The position numbers and the translations under genes were made by a program. Positions 33,548 through 45,372 of a stretch of 64,000 bases of DNA are shown here, one piece after another. Position 1 is the stretch's first letter; each line of letters opens with the position of its first letter. A model generated the notes under the pieces. It did no database searches. It had not been told where the DNA came from and was given only the letters and a program-made list of their open reading frames with translations. This DNA comes from Chloranthus sessilifolius (taxonomy: Eukaryota > Streptophyta > Magnoliopsida > Chloranthales > Chloranthaceae), in the NCBI GenBank assembly GCA_021018995.1, contig CM037591.1, positions 75,233,901 through 75,297,900 of the forward strand, written 5' to 3'.

Positions 33548-34942
33548 TTAAGAGTGCAGGGCAGAGGTGAGGTAAATTTTCAAAGTTTTAAAAGCCTCAA
33601 GACATTTAGCAGAAAAGTCAAAGGGCACATCCTGGCAGAGCAAGCGGCACAATGGTTTAGTAATTTTTCTTAAGACTTTGATGAACCTCCTGTAGAATCC
33701 AGCATGTCCAAGGAAAGATCTAATTTGTTTGACTGTTCTTGGAGGGGGCAAATTTGCAATGAGGTCAACTTTGGCCTTGTCTACCTCAATTCCATCTTTA
33801 GAGACTACATGGCCCAACACAATACCTTGTGTTACCAAGAAGTGGCTCTTTTCCCAACTTAAGACCAAATTGGTCTCCTCACATCTTTGCATGACCAGGT
33901 GGAGGTGTTGCAGACAATGGCCAAAATTGTCCCCATAAACAGAAAAATCATCCATAAAAATTTCTAAGAATTTATCAATCATATCAGAAAATATGGCATA
34001 CATACACCTCTGAAAGGTGGCTGGGGCATTACACAGCCCCAAAGGCATCCTTCTGTAAGAAAAGGTGCCAAAAGGACAAGTAAATATAGTTTTCTCTTGA
34101 TCAAGAGGGTGCACAGGGATCTTGTTGTACCCTGAGTACCCATCAAGAAAACAGTAAAAAGCTTTCCTAGCCAACTTATTCAAAATTTGATCAATAAAGG
34201 GGAGAGGGAAGTGGTCTTTTCTAGTCTTGGAGTTGAGCTTTCGATAATCGATGCAAACTCTCCAGCCAGTGGTCTCCCTGGCTGGTCTCAGCTCTCCAGA
34301 CTCAGTTGTGATAACTGTTATGCCAGATTTCTTGGGCACCACTTGGATCGGTGCCACCCATTCAGAATCAGAAATGGGGTAAATTACCCCAACATCTAGC
34401 AATTTGATGATTTCTTTTAGGACCACCTCCTGCATGTGAGGATTCAGTTTCCTCTGTATTTCCCTGGAGGGTGTTGAGCCCTCCTCTAGATGGATCCTAT
34501 GCATACAGATTGATGCATCTATCCCTCCTAGATCAGCAATGGTCCAGCTAATTGCCTTCTTGTGCTTCCTCAAAACTGTTAGTAATTTCTCTTCTTGCTC
34601 ATTGGTAAGAAAAGAGGAGATAATTATAGGAAGTTTATCATCTTTCTTAAGGAAAGCATATTTCAATGTCTCTGAAAGCTTCTTGAGTTCCAGATCAGGG
34701 GCTTGTTGGATAGATGGCAGGATTGGTGCTTTGTTGGTTTGAGGATGGGGCAGCAATGTAGGTTTCCAAATTGAATGTTGCACTAAGCCCATAGAAGACT
34801 TCAATGTGGTCATGTCTTCTGACATTAAAGCTGGGCTTCCTTCCTCTACCATGTTCCAAACTTCAGTTAAACTTGTGACAATGTTGCTCCACTCCAGCAG
34901 AGTGGGCAGTTCTTCTTCAACAACTTCTTCTAGTACATCCAC
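33548..34942 (-). CDS. Reverse transcriptase of the Athila-like element, 464-codon open frame
   Basis: The frame is open from 34942 to a terminal stop at 33548. Motifs: VAPIQVVPKKSG, WRVCIDYRKLNSKTRKDHF, CFLDGYSGYNKI, CPFGTFSYRRMPLGLCNAP and the catalytic FMDDFSVYG, then SWEKSHFLVTQGIVLGHVV and the connection GFYRRFIKVL. It copies element RNA to DNA. The first 140 residues are the pre-RT linker. All catalytic motifs are present, but a frameshift cuts it from RNase H, so the copy is not autonomous. Confidence 0.9.
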   Translation of the reverse strand: MDVLEEVVEEELPTLLEWSNIVTSLTEVWNMVEEGSPALMSEDMTTLKSSMGLVQHSIWKPTLLPHPQTNKAPILPSIQQAPDLELKKLSETLKYAFLKKDDKLPIIISSFLTNEQEEKLLTVLRKHKKAISWTIADLGGIDASICMHRIHLEEGSTPSREIQRKLNPHMQEVVLKEIIKLLDVGVIYPISDSEWVAPIQVVPKKSGITVITTESGELRPARETTGWRVCIDYRKLNSKTRKDHFPLPFIDQILNKLARKAFYCFLDGYSGYNKIPVHPLDQEKTIFTCPFGTFSYRRMPLGLCNAPATFQRCMYAIFSDMIDKFLEIFMDDFSVYGDNFGHCLQHLHLVMQRCEETNLVLSWEKSHFLVTQGIVLGHVVSKDGIEVDKAKVDLIANLPPPRTVKQIRSFLGHAGFYRRFIKVLRKITKPLCRLLCQDVPFDFSAKCLEAFKTLKIYLTSALHS

Positions 34943-35022
34943 TGCAAATCATTCCTCATTGTCCAGCTGAGGGTACTTTTCACTGTTGTACACATTAAGC
35001 TCAACTTTCATATGTTCGAAAG

Positions 35023-35451
35023 TTACCTCCATGATCCCAGATCTGCATTGAATGCATGCATTGGCAGTGGCCAAGAATGGTCTGCCCAAAATAACCGGTA
35101 TCGGGGATGACTCTTGTTGCAACCCATGCCCAAAATAAGGAAGTCTGTAGGGTAGAAGAACTTGTCCACCCCTACCAAGACATCCTCAACCACTCCCATG
35201 GGTCTCCTCTCAGACCTATCAGCCATCAACAGCACAATGGGGGTGGGTTTAAGCTTCCCCAAACCTAACCGCTGATACACACTGTATGGCAGCAGGTTAA
35301 CACTGGCTCCAAGGTCTAGAAGTGCCCTTCCAATTGTGTGGTCTCCAATTATACAGGGGATAGTGGGTATCCCTGCGTCTTGCAACTTCTCAGGCATTGT
35401 CATGTTTAATACATAATTAACTGTATCAGTTGCAAAGACCTTTTTGGACAA
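35023..35451 (-). pseudogene. Aspartic protease of the Athila-like element, frameshifted near its end
   Basis: The active-site motif LLDLGASVNLLPYSVY is present (Athila-type D-L-G-A-S), followed by LKPTPIVLLMADRSERRPMG and VGVDKFFYPTDFLIL. After ILG the frame shifts: the expected IPVILGRPFLATANA segment is readable in another frame near 35040-35100. The 63582-63953 protease is a relative in which that end is intact. Protease matures the polyprotein; this copy would be truncated. Confidence 0.85.
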
Positions 35452-35774
35452 ATGGCCTCTAGCTTTCCTTTTCTGAGTACAAAGGTCTTTCAGAAATTTT
35501 ACATAGGCTGGGACCTGTCGGATTACATCAAGCAGGGCAAATTGATTTTTACCTGCTTAAAGGTCTCCATCATTTCCTCTATCTGTGCATTCCCCTTTTC
35601 AAAAGTGGTAGGGCCACTCAAAGCTTGAGGAAATGGCAGCTAAGGTACTACTGGTTCTTCAGCTGCAAGCCTATGACTGAACTTTTATTTTTTTCTGTTT
35701 TCTTCTTTTATCTCCTACTGAGGCTCAACTACAGCCTCTTTATTTTTCCCTTGTTGAAGGGTAGCAGGCAACTC

Positions 35775-36761
35775 CTAGCTCTGTGCTCTAACAAAGTCTC
35801 TTTCACTTTCACTCGACAAATCTTTGGGAATGACCTCTCCTTGTTCCTTTCCCACTTGGTTGTCTACCAGCCGGCCAGACCTCAGGATTGTGATGGCATT
35901 AGCACCCTCAAAACTTGAGGAGCTTTCTCCAATCGAATATTGGCCCTTAGGGTTGGCCACTAGCTGGCTTGGCAACCTGCCCTCTTCTCTTTTGGCCAAG
36001 GCATTGGCTATTTGGCCTAGCTGCTCTTCTATTTTCTTTATGCTCTGACTGTGAGAAGTCACAGTCTGAGTAAAGGGTCCAAGGCTTTGCAATTGGGTCA
36101 AAACCTGATCCGCAAAAGAAGCATTTCTGGGCTGAGGTGGAGGAACTACCAACTGATTTTGCTGCTGGGGCTGCTACCGATGTTGGAAATTTGACCTTGG
36201 GGCTTATCCCTGGTTAAACTGCTGCTGTGGCCTTTGAGGTAAGGCCAACATCTATTGTGGCTGCATATAATTGTCTTGTCTCTACTTCAAATTTGGGTGG
36301 TCTCTGCATTGGTAACCAATATTTTGGTGCTGGTATCCATATGGCTGTTTATTGTAGCCACCAGATTGTTGCTGTCCAAATGATTGGGCAGCAACAGCCT
36401 GTTCCATCACATACTCAGGATATTGCCCTACAGATGGGCACTCTTCCACTATGTGTTGTGGAGATTGGCATATCAGACATGCCTCCATCACTTGTGCAGC
36501 CAATCTGGGCTGCACTACAGTTAAAAGTTTATCATCCTTATCAGAGAGATTGGCCATCTGCATTCTCAGGTCATCATTTCCCCTAACTTCAAACATCTTT
36601 CCTTTGGAAGTTTCAACAAGCCCCAGCTTAGGAGGAAGCTCTTGAACAGTTCTAGATGAGGACATCTTTTGGAAAGCATTTTCACTGATGACCTCGAACA
36701 AGTCCCATGCCTCATCAACTGTTTTATGCATGTACGTTCCACCACAAGAGGCATCTACCAT
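35775..36761 (-). pseudogene. Gag C-terminal half: zinc knuckle and linker
   Basis: 36282-36761 ends the gag core with a CX2CX4HX4C zinc knuckle (CLICQSPQHIVEEC), which binds genome RNA, then a Gln/Tyr-rich stretch. 35775-36152 continues in another frame with QIANALAKREEGRLPSQ and AITILRSGRLVDNQVG; the latter matches the IQIVRSGRTVDNKV segment in the right-hand element (63045-63085). Two or more frame changes interrupt it. Confidence 0.8.
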
Positions 36762-36922
36762 GTCTCTGCTTTTCTCATCAATCCCATTATAGAAGCTCTA
36801 GACAAGCTGCCATTCCGAGATCTTGTGGTGGGTACATTGTTTGAGCATCTCTTAAATCTGTCCCATGATTGATTAAAATTTTCAGTTGGGGATTGGGCAA
36901 AAGCAAGTATTGCTTTCCTTAA

Positions 36923-37495
36923 CTAGCTGGTTTTGGTCTCTAGAAAAAATTTGGTCAGAAATCTTATCTGGAGGTCTTTCCAAGTAGTGATACTGTTGTT
37001 TGGGAGAGTAGACAACCAGGTGCTGGCCTTGTCCTTTAGGGAGAAAGGAAAGAGCCTTAGCCTAGTGGCTTCTGGTCTCAAACCAACAATGGAGAATGTT
37101 GTGCACAGGGCCAAGAATTGGTCAATGTGCTTGTAAGGGTCTTCCTTGCTAAGCCCATGGAAAGCGGGAAGCATTTGGATGATGGAGGTTTTAATCTCAT
37201 AGTTTCCCTGAACATCTGGGAATTGAATGCTGAATGGAGAATTATAATCATCAAGAGCATTCAATTCCTTCAATGTTATGGGTTGCTCTTCACCCATGTC
37301 TGCTGTCTCAATTTCAATAGGGGGCTTGACTGTGGTGTGTCTGTGCCTTCTCGGTCTTCTACCCCTTTCTATCTCAGGGTTAGGAGGCTCTAATGTAGGA
37401 CTGACGGATCTCCTTCCTAACATACACACACCAACAACAGGGAAGACTACTCGCAGACACATTGCACTTAACAAAATTACAACTATCCTAATCAA
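36923..37495 (-). pseudogene. Gag core of the Athila-like element
   Basis: The 190-codon frame contains IQMLPAFHGLSKEDPYKHID, RPEATRLRLFPFSLKDKAS and WKDLQIRFLTKFF, the plant gag core. The first 30-70 residues read like translated leader, so the true start is probably an internal Met. The next gag piece (36282-36761) is in a different frame. Gag builds the cytoplasmic particle. Confidence 0.82.
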
Positions 37496-37718
37496 CTGTT
37501 ATGGAATTTTCAAAGGAGAAATAGACTGAGTTTTTGAGGGTTAGAGAAGTGCAAACAGAGGCAGCTAGACTCCCAGTGCAATTCTACTCTCCTTCTCTGC
37601 TACTGTCCAAATCTGTAAGAAAAATTCAAAATGTAAATCAGCAGTATCAATTATTCACAAGTACAGCTACCAAAGAATAAAGAATACAAAATTCTAGGGT
37701 CTACTAATAGATCAAGAG

Positions 37719-37736
37719 TCCCCGGCAGTGGCACCA
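37719..37736 (-). other. Primer-binding site, tRNA-Asp type
   Basis: The minus strand reads TGGTGCCACTGCCGGGGA. The complement of plant tRNA-Asp, as commonly seen in Athila elements, is TGGCGCCGTTGCCGGGGA; 15 of 18 positions match. It lies 6 bp from the LTR edge at 37743 and sets the element's direction. Confidence 0.88.
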
Positions 37737-37742
37737 AAAACT

Positions 37743-39597
37743 TGTTGAGGTATTTTAGGTGCTTGCTACTGACTTTATTGGAAATGGTGATAAGAATTGA
37801 GTTAGTGAAAATCAAAGGTGGATTGAAGAGCAGCAAGCCTAAAAATACACAGACCTGTAAGATACAGGGCCTGTTGTAGAAAGTTTTAATAAGTAAGAGT
37901 TTGTCCCATAGGGAAAGTTGATCTAAAGCTCCAAGGGAGCTATCTTTAGTAGGCCCTCCAGATCTGGCTACAGATATGGCAATCCTAAATGAAAGGGGAT
38001 TTATGGTCACTATAGTCTAAATCCTAAGGTAACTTAATGCCTAAACTACAGAAAGGGTTGAGAAGAATGGTGGAGTGTAAGAAAATAAATATAAAAGGGT
38101 GAGAAGTATGCTATTAGATACAGATCTGATGGGTCTTATAACTCAGACTCAGATCTGCTGCTATAGAAATCTTGTCCAATGGCTACATTATCACCAAAGA
38201 GGAGAAAGGATCCAACTCACCCCTGTGCCATGATCCAATCCCTTATGGCTATAACCTGCCCACTTAAATGGTCACAGACTATCCAATAGGGGAATCACAA
38301 TCCAGAGATGGGTTAGAACAAGTTTATCATTGTAGGCACTACTTCATCCAAGCTACCAGCTCAAGAATCCATAGGAACCTCAACCTCTAAAGTTCTGTGT
38401 GTGGGGCTAGGCCTATAATGTACACTAGCCTGGACACACAGAACCAGTAAGAGTTTGAGTACTAGCTTTTAAGCTTAGCTATTCACTACTTTAGAAAGAC
38501 AACAGTGATCCAGTCACAAGCCTACAATCTCTACAGCCAGATCAGATATGTCATCTGATGGTGGGTCTATACAAATGTAGGGGAGTCTGTCTCTGCACAA
38601 TCTCTCACAAGGCTACAAGCACAAGTGCAGAGAAGAAGAATCTGTCTTAGATCTGTGGATTGGCCACACCCTAGGGATATAATCAGTCCACTTGAATGGT
38701 CACAGACTATCCACAGAGGCTATCCTTCTCACAGAGGTCTAAGACAGGACAAGAACATTGCTGTCGCCACCATGTTCACAAGGCTACCAGCTCAAGCTCC
38801 CATGGGGATTCAGATTTAGTGGGTCCTGTGGTGGGGCTAGGCCTACAATGTGCCTAACCTGGACACACAGGGCACTTGGATCTAAGTAAAACCTTAAAGA
38901 CAATCCTCCATTGCTTACAATACAACTTAGCAATGGAGGATCTCAAGGTAGCAGCCTTGTACAGAACAACTCATAAAACACCAATCCCATGCATGCAATA
39001 GATCCTGTTACAACTCCATTAAAACTATACCAAATAATCATACGAAGGCATAGCCAGCAAGTGTTGGACTATGGAGAGAAGGAAAAAGGAAAAAGAAAAC
39101 TCCTAAACCCGAACCTTAGCCTACTATAATTCTACAGTCGGTTTCAAGGAGTACAAAAGTCAAGTCCTTTAAACCTAAGCTAGGCTTAGGCTTATATAGC
39201 AGTCGGCTCTTTGTGAATTAGGGTTAGGAAAACCCTAATTTATCAATGCTATCGTGGCCCATTTCTGTTCCTTGGATGCCTCGAGGCGCATGCACGGAGA
39301 TTATAGCATTGGAGTGCATGCCCTAATTGCAGGAAGTCCAGATTGCCCCTACAGAAGTGGAGAGAAGTTAAGAACCCGAGCCTCGCTAGGTAGAAAGGCT
39401 TACCAAGTCTTATCACGTGATAGAATTGGCGTCACGGGGTTGCTTTAACTTAAAGCTCTTGTAGTCGCGGGATTGGTACTTTAGTCATCGCGGGGATGCT
39501 CTGGTTGTTGCGAGATTGCTCTTTCCAATTGAAGGGCGCGGGAATTGCGCACGCAATTCGTTCCTTGATGAATCCCGCAGCGATCCTCGCGAGTGAA
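37743..39597 (-). mobile_element. 5' LTR of the Athila-like element, truncated
   Basis: It starts TGTTGAGGTATT at the primer-site side and aligns with 22316-24150 with small differences, including a 4-bp insertion (TAAG) near 37890. After CCTCGCGAG at about 39592 the similarity ends and unrelated sequence follows, so the promoter-proximal part is missing. It includes GAATTGCG / CGCAATTC at 39542-39559. Confidence 0.85.
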
Positions 39598-40930
39598 ATA
39601 GGAAATTTTTTCCCTTATATAGAGCGTGGACCAATTGTGCACACATGCCTCTACGTACAATTGGATTGTGCGCATGCGTTCTTGCGCACATTCCGAATTG
39701 TGCGCAGACTTCATTGCGCACAATTTGGCTTCCCTCACCAAAAATAAGCAACGAACCAGTTATGCGCAGTGGAGGCCGCACATAATTCGGATTATGTGCC
39801 GCCGCCGCTACGCACAATTCAAATGGTCACCCAGACATCAATTCCAGTGACCAGCTGAGGAATGGATTATGTGCATAAAAGTATGCGCATAATTCGGTTA
39901 TATGCACACTCTGTTGCGTATAATTTGCTAATATACATCCCTAAAATCCGTAGTATCGTGAAAATACCTTTAGAGTCACCAGTAAATGAATGCTAATATA
40001 TTTACCAGCAAGTGATAGTAAATGATACCGATAAGATGGATACAAACAAATAAGAATAAATAGTTAGCCACAATTAAACACAAAATAAAAAATAAAAAAA
40101 CATATATAGGCCAAAATTATAAACAAACTTTCAATTGCAAGGAACCATGACAAGTCACCAATAATTGATTCATACCATCAACAACTCTCCCCAACAACTC
40201 ATAATTCACAACTCACCACAAACAAATGACCCACCCATAGACAAACTACAAGGCAAATAACTAGACGTAATAAATTCAAAATAAAAATATAAATAAACAA
40301 AGAATTATATATATATATATATATATAGAATTTCTTTCACAAATAGTCACTGAGGGCATACCCCCTGAAAATACAACCCAAAACGAAAGGCAAAACGAAC
40401 ACCAAAAACCTAACCCAAGATGTTCAAAATGAATACCAAAAAAAGGGTGACACACGGGAGTTCCCAATCAAAAGATGAAGAAGCAACGGTGAAACCAATT
40501 AGAGGGCCAATCAAGCCCTCACGAAGAGGACCTGAATCAAAGGATGAGGAAGAGTGACTCACAGGAGGCCAATCAAGAGGAGCAATCAAGAAGCAAGAGG
40601 GAAAGGGATAATGACAGATAGCCTGCCTTTTCTGCTCAGAAGCTTCCACTCCCCAACAACAACAGCTCTTCCAACTTTTTTCTCAAGCTTCCAGCCCGCC
40701 ACCTTCTTCTCCTTCACATCTGAGACTTCGTAGTCAGAGGTTCAACATTCTAACACCGAGGACAAATGCAGCCCCACCCTCAGATCAACCTCATCAACCA
40801 CGATGCCACCCCACATAATGTCAACCTCATCGACTATGAAAATATACCACCATTACAAACCACTTTAGGACAAAGCACCCGTGAAATAAAATAGAAGGGT
40901 ATGAACGACATCGAAAATTGAGTGTTACAA
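39594..40930 (-). mobile_element. LTR-like sequence with TGCGCA dyads
   Basis: Plus strand from TGAAATAGG to ...TTGAGTGTTACA; on the minus strand it would start TGTAACACTCAATTTTCG, an LTR-style start. No matching target duplication is seen. It carries dyads at 39620-39930, the best being AATTGTGCGCA / TGCGCACAATT (39696-39725, perfect 11-bp arms). 39940-40930 is AT-rich noncoding sequence with a (TA)n tract. Partner LTR not found. Confidence 0.45.
40306..40327. repeat. (TA)11 microsatellite
   Basis: An uninterrupted TA dinucleotide run lies in AT-rich DNA. Confidence 0.95.
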
Positions 40931-41942
40931 ACACACAAGCCAACGCCCTCAAAATTCACAAGACTTTACAAGTTGAAAAGTACAAGATAAAATCCAAAAC
41001 AAAAAACACAATTTGAATCAAAACAAGAGTCTTGGGCTTCCCTATATAGACACTAGCTACACAACTACAAAACAACAAGTGGCCAAAACATGGGTATGAC
41101 ATGACTCACATACCAAACCCATGGGAATGAGAAACCCTGACAAAAGAAGACACTTAGCCATCTAGAAAGAAAAGAAAGAAACAAGAAAGTAGAAATATAT
41201 GCAAATAAAATCATGACACCTAGTACCCACCTAACATCTACCAACTACACATGCAACGCTTCGACCCAAATGAACCACTAGAAGCAAGAGTAATAACCAA
41301 AAGATAGACCAAATAAATTTCAAAAAAGTACCCACTATGGAACCCTCATCAAAACAAAAAAAAGGAGCAAAATTTCAATTTAAAGTCCATCATCCACCTA
41401 GGTGACTGACCAAAATAAGAAAAAAATAATAATAACTCAAACCCCCGAAAGGGGAAGCAATTCCCCCCACTACCCCATCACAATAAATAAATAAATAAAA
41501 TAAATAAGGACCAATTGCAGTCCCAAGATAAAAACAATAATCCAGAAGAAGGAAGAGGCCGGTTCAACTAAACGGAAACCCAACATTATGAAAATTTGCA
41601 CAGGATGATGATGATGAATTTACTGCTTCTGCTTTTGTCAATAGCACCAATAAGTGTCGCATCATGAATTGGGGAACAAATCACCCCCTTTCTTGCGTTG
41701 TAGAAGAGTCGTGTCCTTATAATAGTGATGACAACAACACCAATGGAGTTGGGGCTACCAGCGAAACTCCAACGAGGAGGAAAAGACCTGCAAGAACAGA
41801 AATACCTATCCCTGCCCATGATGACTCGACCAGTGCTGAAGAAGTGCGAAACTATGGGGTGCGAAAATATGTGTGTTAGTTGAGGCATCAGATTCATCCT
41901 CGACTAGTAGTTTCTCACTTCTTCTTGGTTGTCGATGGGAGT
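40931..41942. other. Unassigned AT-rich sequence
   Basis: A-rich on the plus strand with no recognised domain. A 71-codon plus-strand frame at 41664-41879 (MNWGTNHPLSCVVEESCPYN, later RRKRPARTEIPIP) has no family I recognise and is probably chance. Confidence 0.4.
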
Positions 41943-42154
41943 TGTAGACACCCCAATTTTGCCCTCTCAGAGCATACAAACTTGTTCGGCCAACCTTTGA
42001 CCTTGCCCATGACTTTCGGAAAGGGGCTCACTCTCTCCGAAAGCTTTAAAACCCTAAACAGGAGACCATATACAGAAACAATAGTATATGATCGAAGCAC
42101 AAGATGAAACAATAGCTTTGTGGTTTGGACACGACTCAACCTCAGGAAGATCCC

Positions 42155-42610
42155 GAATTACGTGCCCTATCCAGCGCGCGCAATTTGATTGCACGTCCCA
42201 TTAGTGGCGTGCAATTGGTCTAATTTGGACTAGGCCCGTTCTCCCTATGGGTGTCTTAGGACTTGATTACGCGCCCTGTCAAGCGCACGCGATCAGATTG
42301 CACGCCCCACCACTGGCGGGCAATTTGTCCAACTTGGACTAATCCATACCCTTCTAGAGACAGCCTTAAGACCCGATTGCGCACCTAAACCAGCACGCGC
42401 AATCGATTGCGCACCCCACCACTAGGGTGCAATTAGTTCCAATTAGACTGGAACTAGGATACTCGACTGAGTTAGTCAGCCGGTCACTCACCGAGTCGAT
42501 CACCGACTCAGAGTGATTAAGCGTACCAGATAGGGGGCGTAATTGGATATGACCGGCTAGTTACGCTCCTCCCACAGGGCGTGTAATTACTTGAATACAT
42601 ATAAATAGAC
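42155..42610. repeat. Dyad word array in LTR copy a
   Basis: Repeated clauses alternate GATTACGCGCCCT, GCGCGCAATT, GATTGCACGCCCC and GTGCAATTGGTCC with variable gaps, so each pair can fold (AATTGCGCG / CGCGCAATT type). Equivalent arrays are in copies b (44120-44590) and c (54115-54590), with changed words but the same layout. Confidence 0.75.
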
Positions 42611-42714
42611 CCCCTACCCCACACAACAATATATCCAGCAATCAAATTTCTAGTTCCTCTCTTTCGAGAATAGGGATTTCGAGATTCTCTCTTCGGCACT
42701 TATCTTTAGGTAAT

Positions 42715-43170
42715 CTCTCTTAGTTTTTAATTTCTAGTTCTAGTTCTTAGTTCTTAGTTCTATTTCTTAGTTCTAATTTCTGATTCTTAGTTTCTATTTT
42801 TAGATCTTAGGTCTTAATTTCTAAATCTAGTTTCTAGTTGTTAATTTCAAATTTTCAGTTCTTAATTTTTTGTTCTAGCTATGTCACTAGAACTAGTTCT
42901 TAGCCTTTAGTCATTAATTTCTAAATTCTAATCCTAAATTCTAAATCTCAATTCTTTCTTAATTTCTAAGTTCTAATATCTTAGGTTTTAATTTCTAATT
43001 CTAATTCCTAGTTTGTGGTTCTAGTTCTTAATCTCTAGAACCAGCTCTTAATTATTTTAAATCATAGTCTTTATTTTCTAATTCTAGTTCTTAAATTTCT
43101 TCTAGTTCATAATTTGTAGTTCTAATCTTAATCTTCAAATTCTTCCAATTTTCAAGATCTCACTTTTCGA
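42715..43170. repeat. Degenerate TTCTTAGTTCTAG repeat
   Basis: Dozens of imperfect copies of TTCTTAGTT, TTCTAGTT and TTCTAATT are arranged without a strict period. The counterpart in LTR copy c is the AACTAGAA-rich stretch at about 53740-54000. Confidence 0.8.
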
Positions 43171-43864
43171 TTTAAATTCAGTTTTTCAATATCTTATATT
43201 TATAAAGGAATCCTTACCCACTCGATTTGCCCAAGGGAGCTTACGAAGGGTACCCGGGAACGGGGCCGATCCTCGTTACAATAACAGGTCAAAACCCCTT
43301 CTTTTTTAATTATATTTCTAGTAGAAGTAGGATACTTAGATTAATTAGATTCTTAATAGAATTAGGATATTTAGATTATTTAGATTCCTAGTAGAATTAG
43401 GGGACTAGTGCCAAATGAACTTCTAACAAGATTAGGATACTTAAGTTAATTAGACTCCTAATAGAATTAGCATATTCAGATTAATTAAACTTCTAGTATA
43501 ATTAGGAGATTAGATTAATTAAACTCCCGGTAGGACTAGGAAACTAATACAATTAGACTTAGAGTAGGAATAGTAAAACTATATAAATTAAACTCCCAAG
43601 TGATCCAGAGCTGCTAACGTTGGCTGGCCAACGATTCAGTAAAGAGAAAAACCCATATATCTACCAGCGTGATCAGTGATGTGTTGCAGTGTCTATAAAT
43701 ATCTGCAGTTGGTGATCACATCAAACCAGATATTTTCCTCTTAGAATTGACCTTTTTATTTTTGTACTTTATATTTCTTAGTTTGTTACCTCCTTGCCTT
43801 AGCCAGAGTCCACTCAGATAGAATTGGGCCACTTCTCGGTCCCCAGAAAAAATGCGTACCAACA

Positions 43865-43923
43865 GGGGTGTCTACTTCTTCGACGCACTGTTGGTCCACA
43901 AGAATGCGCCGAAGAGGGGCATC
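43865..43923. other. 59-bp hairpin spacer between two LTRs
   Basis: Between LTR a and LTR b only 59 bp remain. It starts GGGGTGTCTAC, the inverse of the LTR start GTAGACACCCC, and then has TCTTCGACGCA / TGCGCCGAAGA (11-bp arms, one mismatch) around a loop of about 17 nt. No primer site or coding sequence is left. Confidence 0.75.
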
Positions 43924-45372
43924 TGTAGATACCCCATTTTCGCCCTCTCAGAGTATACAAACCTGTTTGGTCAACCTTTGACCTTGCCCACAACTTTTGA
44001 AAAGGAACCAACTGTCTCCAAAAGTCTTAAACCCTACAAATTGGGGATTATATACTGCTAACAGTTTATAGTCTAATCCTGGTATAAAATCTCAACCCAC
44101 AGACTCGGACCCGACCTAGCCCGGGAGGTTCCTAAATTATGCGCATGAATCCATGTGTACAATTCGATTATGCACAGGTCATCCTACGCACAAGCAGTCC
44201 ATATAGGATTGGGGCACACCTTCCGTGCACCGCCCATAGTCCAGAATTATGCGCATGACACCATGTGCATAATTCGATTATGTGCACCACTTGGTGTGCA
44301 CAATTGGTCCAAAGTTGGACTAGGTACTCCCTGAACCGCCCATAAGTCCGGATTATGCACATACACGAGTGCACATATTTTGATTATGTGCACTACAGAA
44401 TGCACATAATTAGTTCCAAGCGAATTAGAACTAGGACATCCTAAATGAGCTAGTTAGCCGGTCACTCCCCAGTCATTGTCTGACTCTCAACGAATTATGC
44501 ACGGTGGACTCGGTGCACAATTTGATTATACGCAGAGGATTGTTCCCACAATTCTTGAATGATGCACATGGCTGTTTGCATATAATTTCCTGAATACCTA
44601 TAAATAGACCCCCTACCCCACAGCCTTGAAGACAACAACTCTCATTCTTAAGCTTGTTCCTTTTGAGAAATTCGAGGTTCACTCTGGGACTTCAAACAAA
44701 GGGGTTGAGCTGCACTCTAGGTTTTTAGTTCCTGGAACTGCAGACTCTTCTTTGGGAGTTTCAGGGTATTCGAGCTAGTGGTATTGGCCCACTCGTCTCG
44801 ATTCTCGAAGAAGTACTAAAGGGATAATAGCATAGCCTTAGATCCATCCCCTAGGTTGCAAAAATTCTTAGCTTAGTGGCAATTAGGTCCCTAACCTTTT
44901 CCAGTTTTTACAAAATTGCTCTAGCCATCCTGATTTGCCCAAGGGTGCTTACGAAGGGTACTCGGGAACGGGGTCGATCCTCCCAAGCATAGCAGTCCAC
45001 AACCCCCCTTTAGATAGGTCCCAGTAGGAATAGGAAACCAAACTAGTTAAACTCTAGGCAACCCATAACTACTAAGGTTGGTAGGCCGACGCTTAGTATA
45101 GGAGTCCGACCCAGACCTGCACCCCATTCACGCGTGATCAATGACGTTCTACAATGTCGATACATATCTGTAGATGGCGATCGCAATAACTCAAATACAC
45201 TCTATTTAGAATTCATTTTTTTTAACAATATATTTTTATAGGTGCATCTAAAATTTCCCCTTTTATTATTCTATCACTTTTCGCCAACCCTCGTAAACAG
45301 ACTCCACTTGGGACCAAATTAGACCACTTATTTCGGGACCCGAAAGGGCCCTAGAAAAAGCACGTACCAACA
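43924..45372 (+). mobile_element. Tat-type LTR copy b (1449 bp)
   Basis: Starts TGTAGATACCCCATTTTCG and ends ...GCACGTACCAACA. It is shorter than copy a because the TTCTTAG repeat zone is reduced. It contains a dyad array at 44120-44590, the best stem being GAATTATGCGCATG / CATGTGCATAATTC at 44244-44275 (13 of 14 Watson-Crick, one G-T, 4-nt loop). Confidence 0.85.

Larger units (their letters stand above)
22316..39597 (-). mobile_element. Athila-like retrotransposon, best-preserved element
   Basis: Two direct LTR copies start identically with TGTTGAGGTATTTTAGG at 22316 and 37743 and stay similar for about 1.8 kb. Read on the minus strand: 5' LTR (truncated at 39597), primer site 37719-37736, gag, protease, RT, RNase H, integrase, dyad array, a 463-codon extra ORF, coiled-coil ORF, 3' noncoding DNA, 3' LTR. 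DLGAS protease, FMDDFS RT and the post-integrase ORF indicate Athila. By eye the LTRs differ by a few percent plus small indels, so insertion is fairly old but later than the other copies here. Confidence 0.88.
41943..43864 (+). mobile_element. Tat-type LTR copy a (1922 bp)
   Basis: Starts TGTAGACACCCCAATTTTGC and ends ...ATGCGTACCAACA. It is the same family as 43924-45372 and, inverted, 52952-55170 (all share CAACCTTTGACCTTGCC soon after the start). Inside: a dyad array (42155-42610), a degenerate TTCTTAGTTCTAG repeat (about 42715-43170) and diverged AATTAGAxTCCTAGTAGAATTAGG units (about 43310-43600). Confidence 0.85.

Noticed and set aside
40306-40327. TATA-box promoter
   Set aside because: It is a pure TA microsatellite in noncoding DNA with no gene downstream.
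41664-41879. Small plus-strand ORF with basic segment
   Set aside because: 71 codons with no recognisable family, next to an LTR start. Chance cannot be excluded.
42155-42610. Possible G-quadruplex or telomere-like repeats
   Set aside because: The repeats are AATTGCGCG-type dyads; there are no runs of G or TTTAGGG units.
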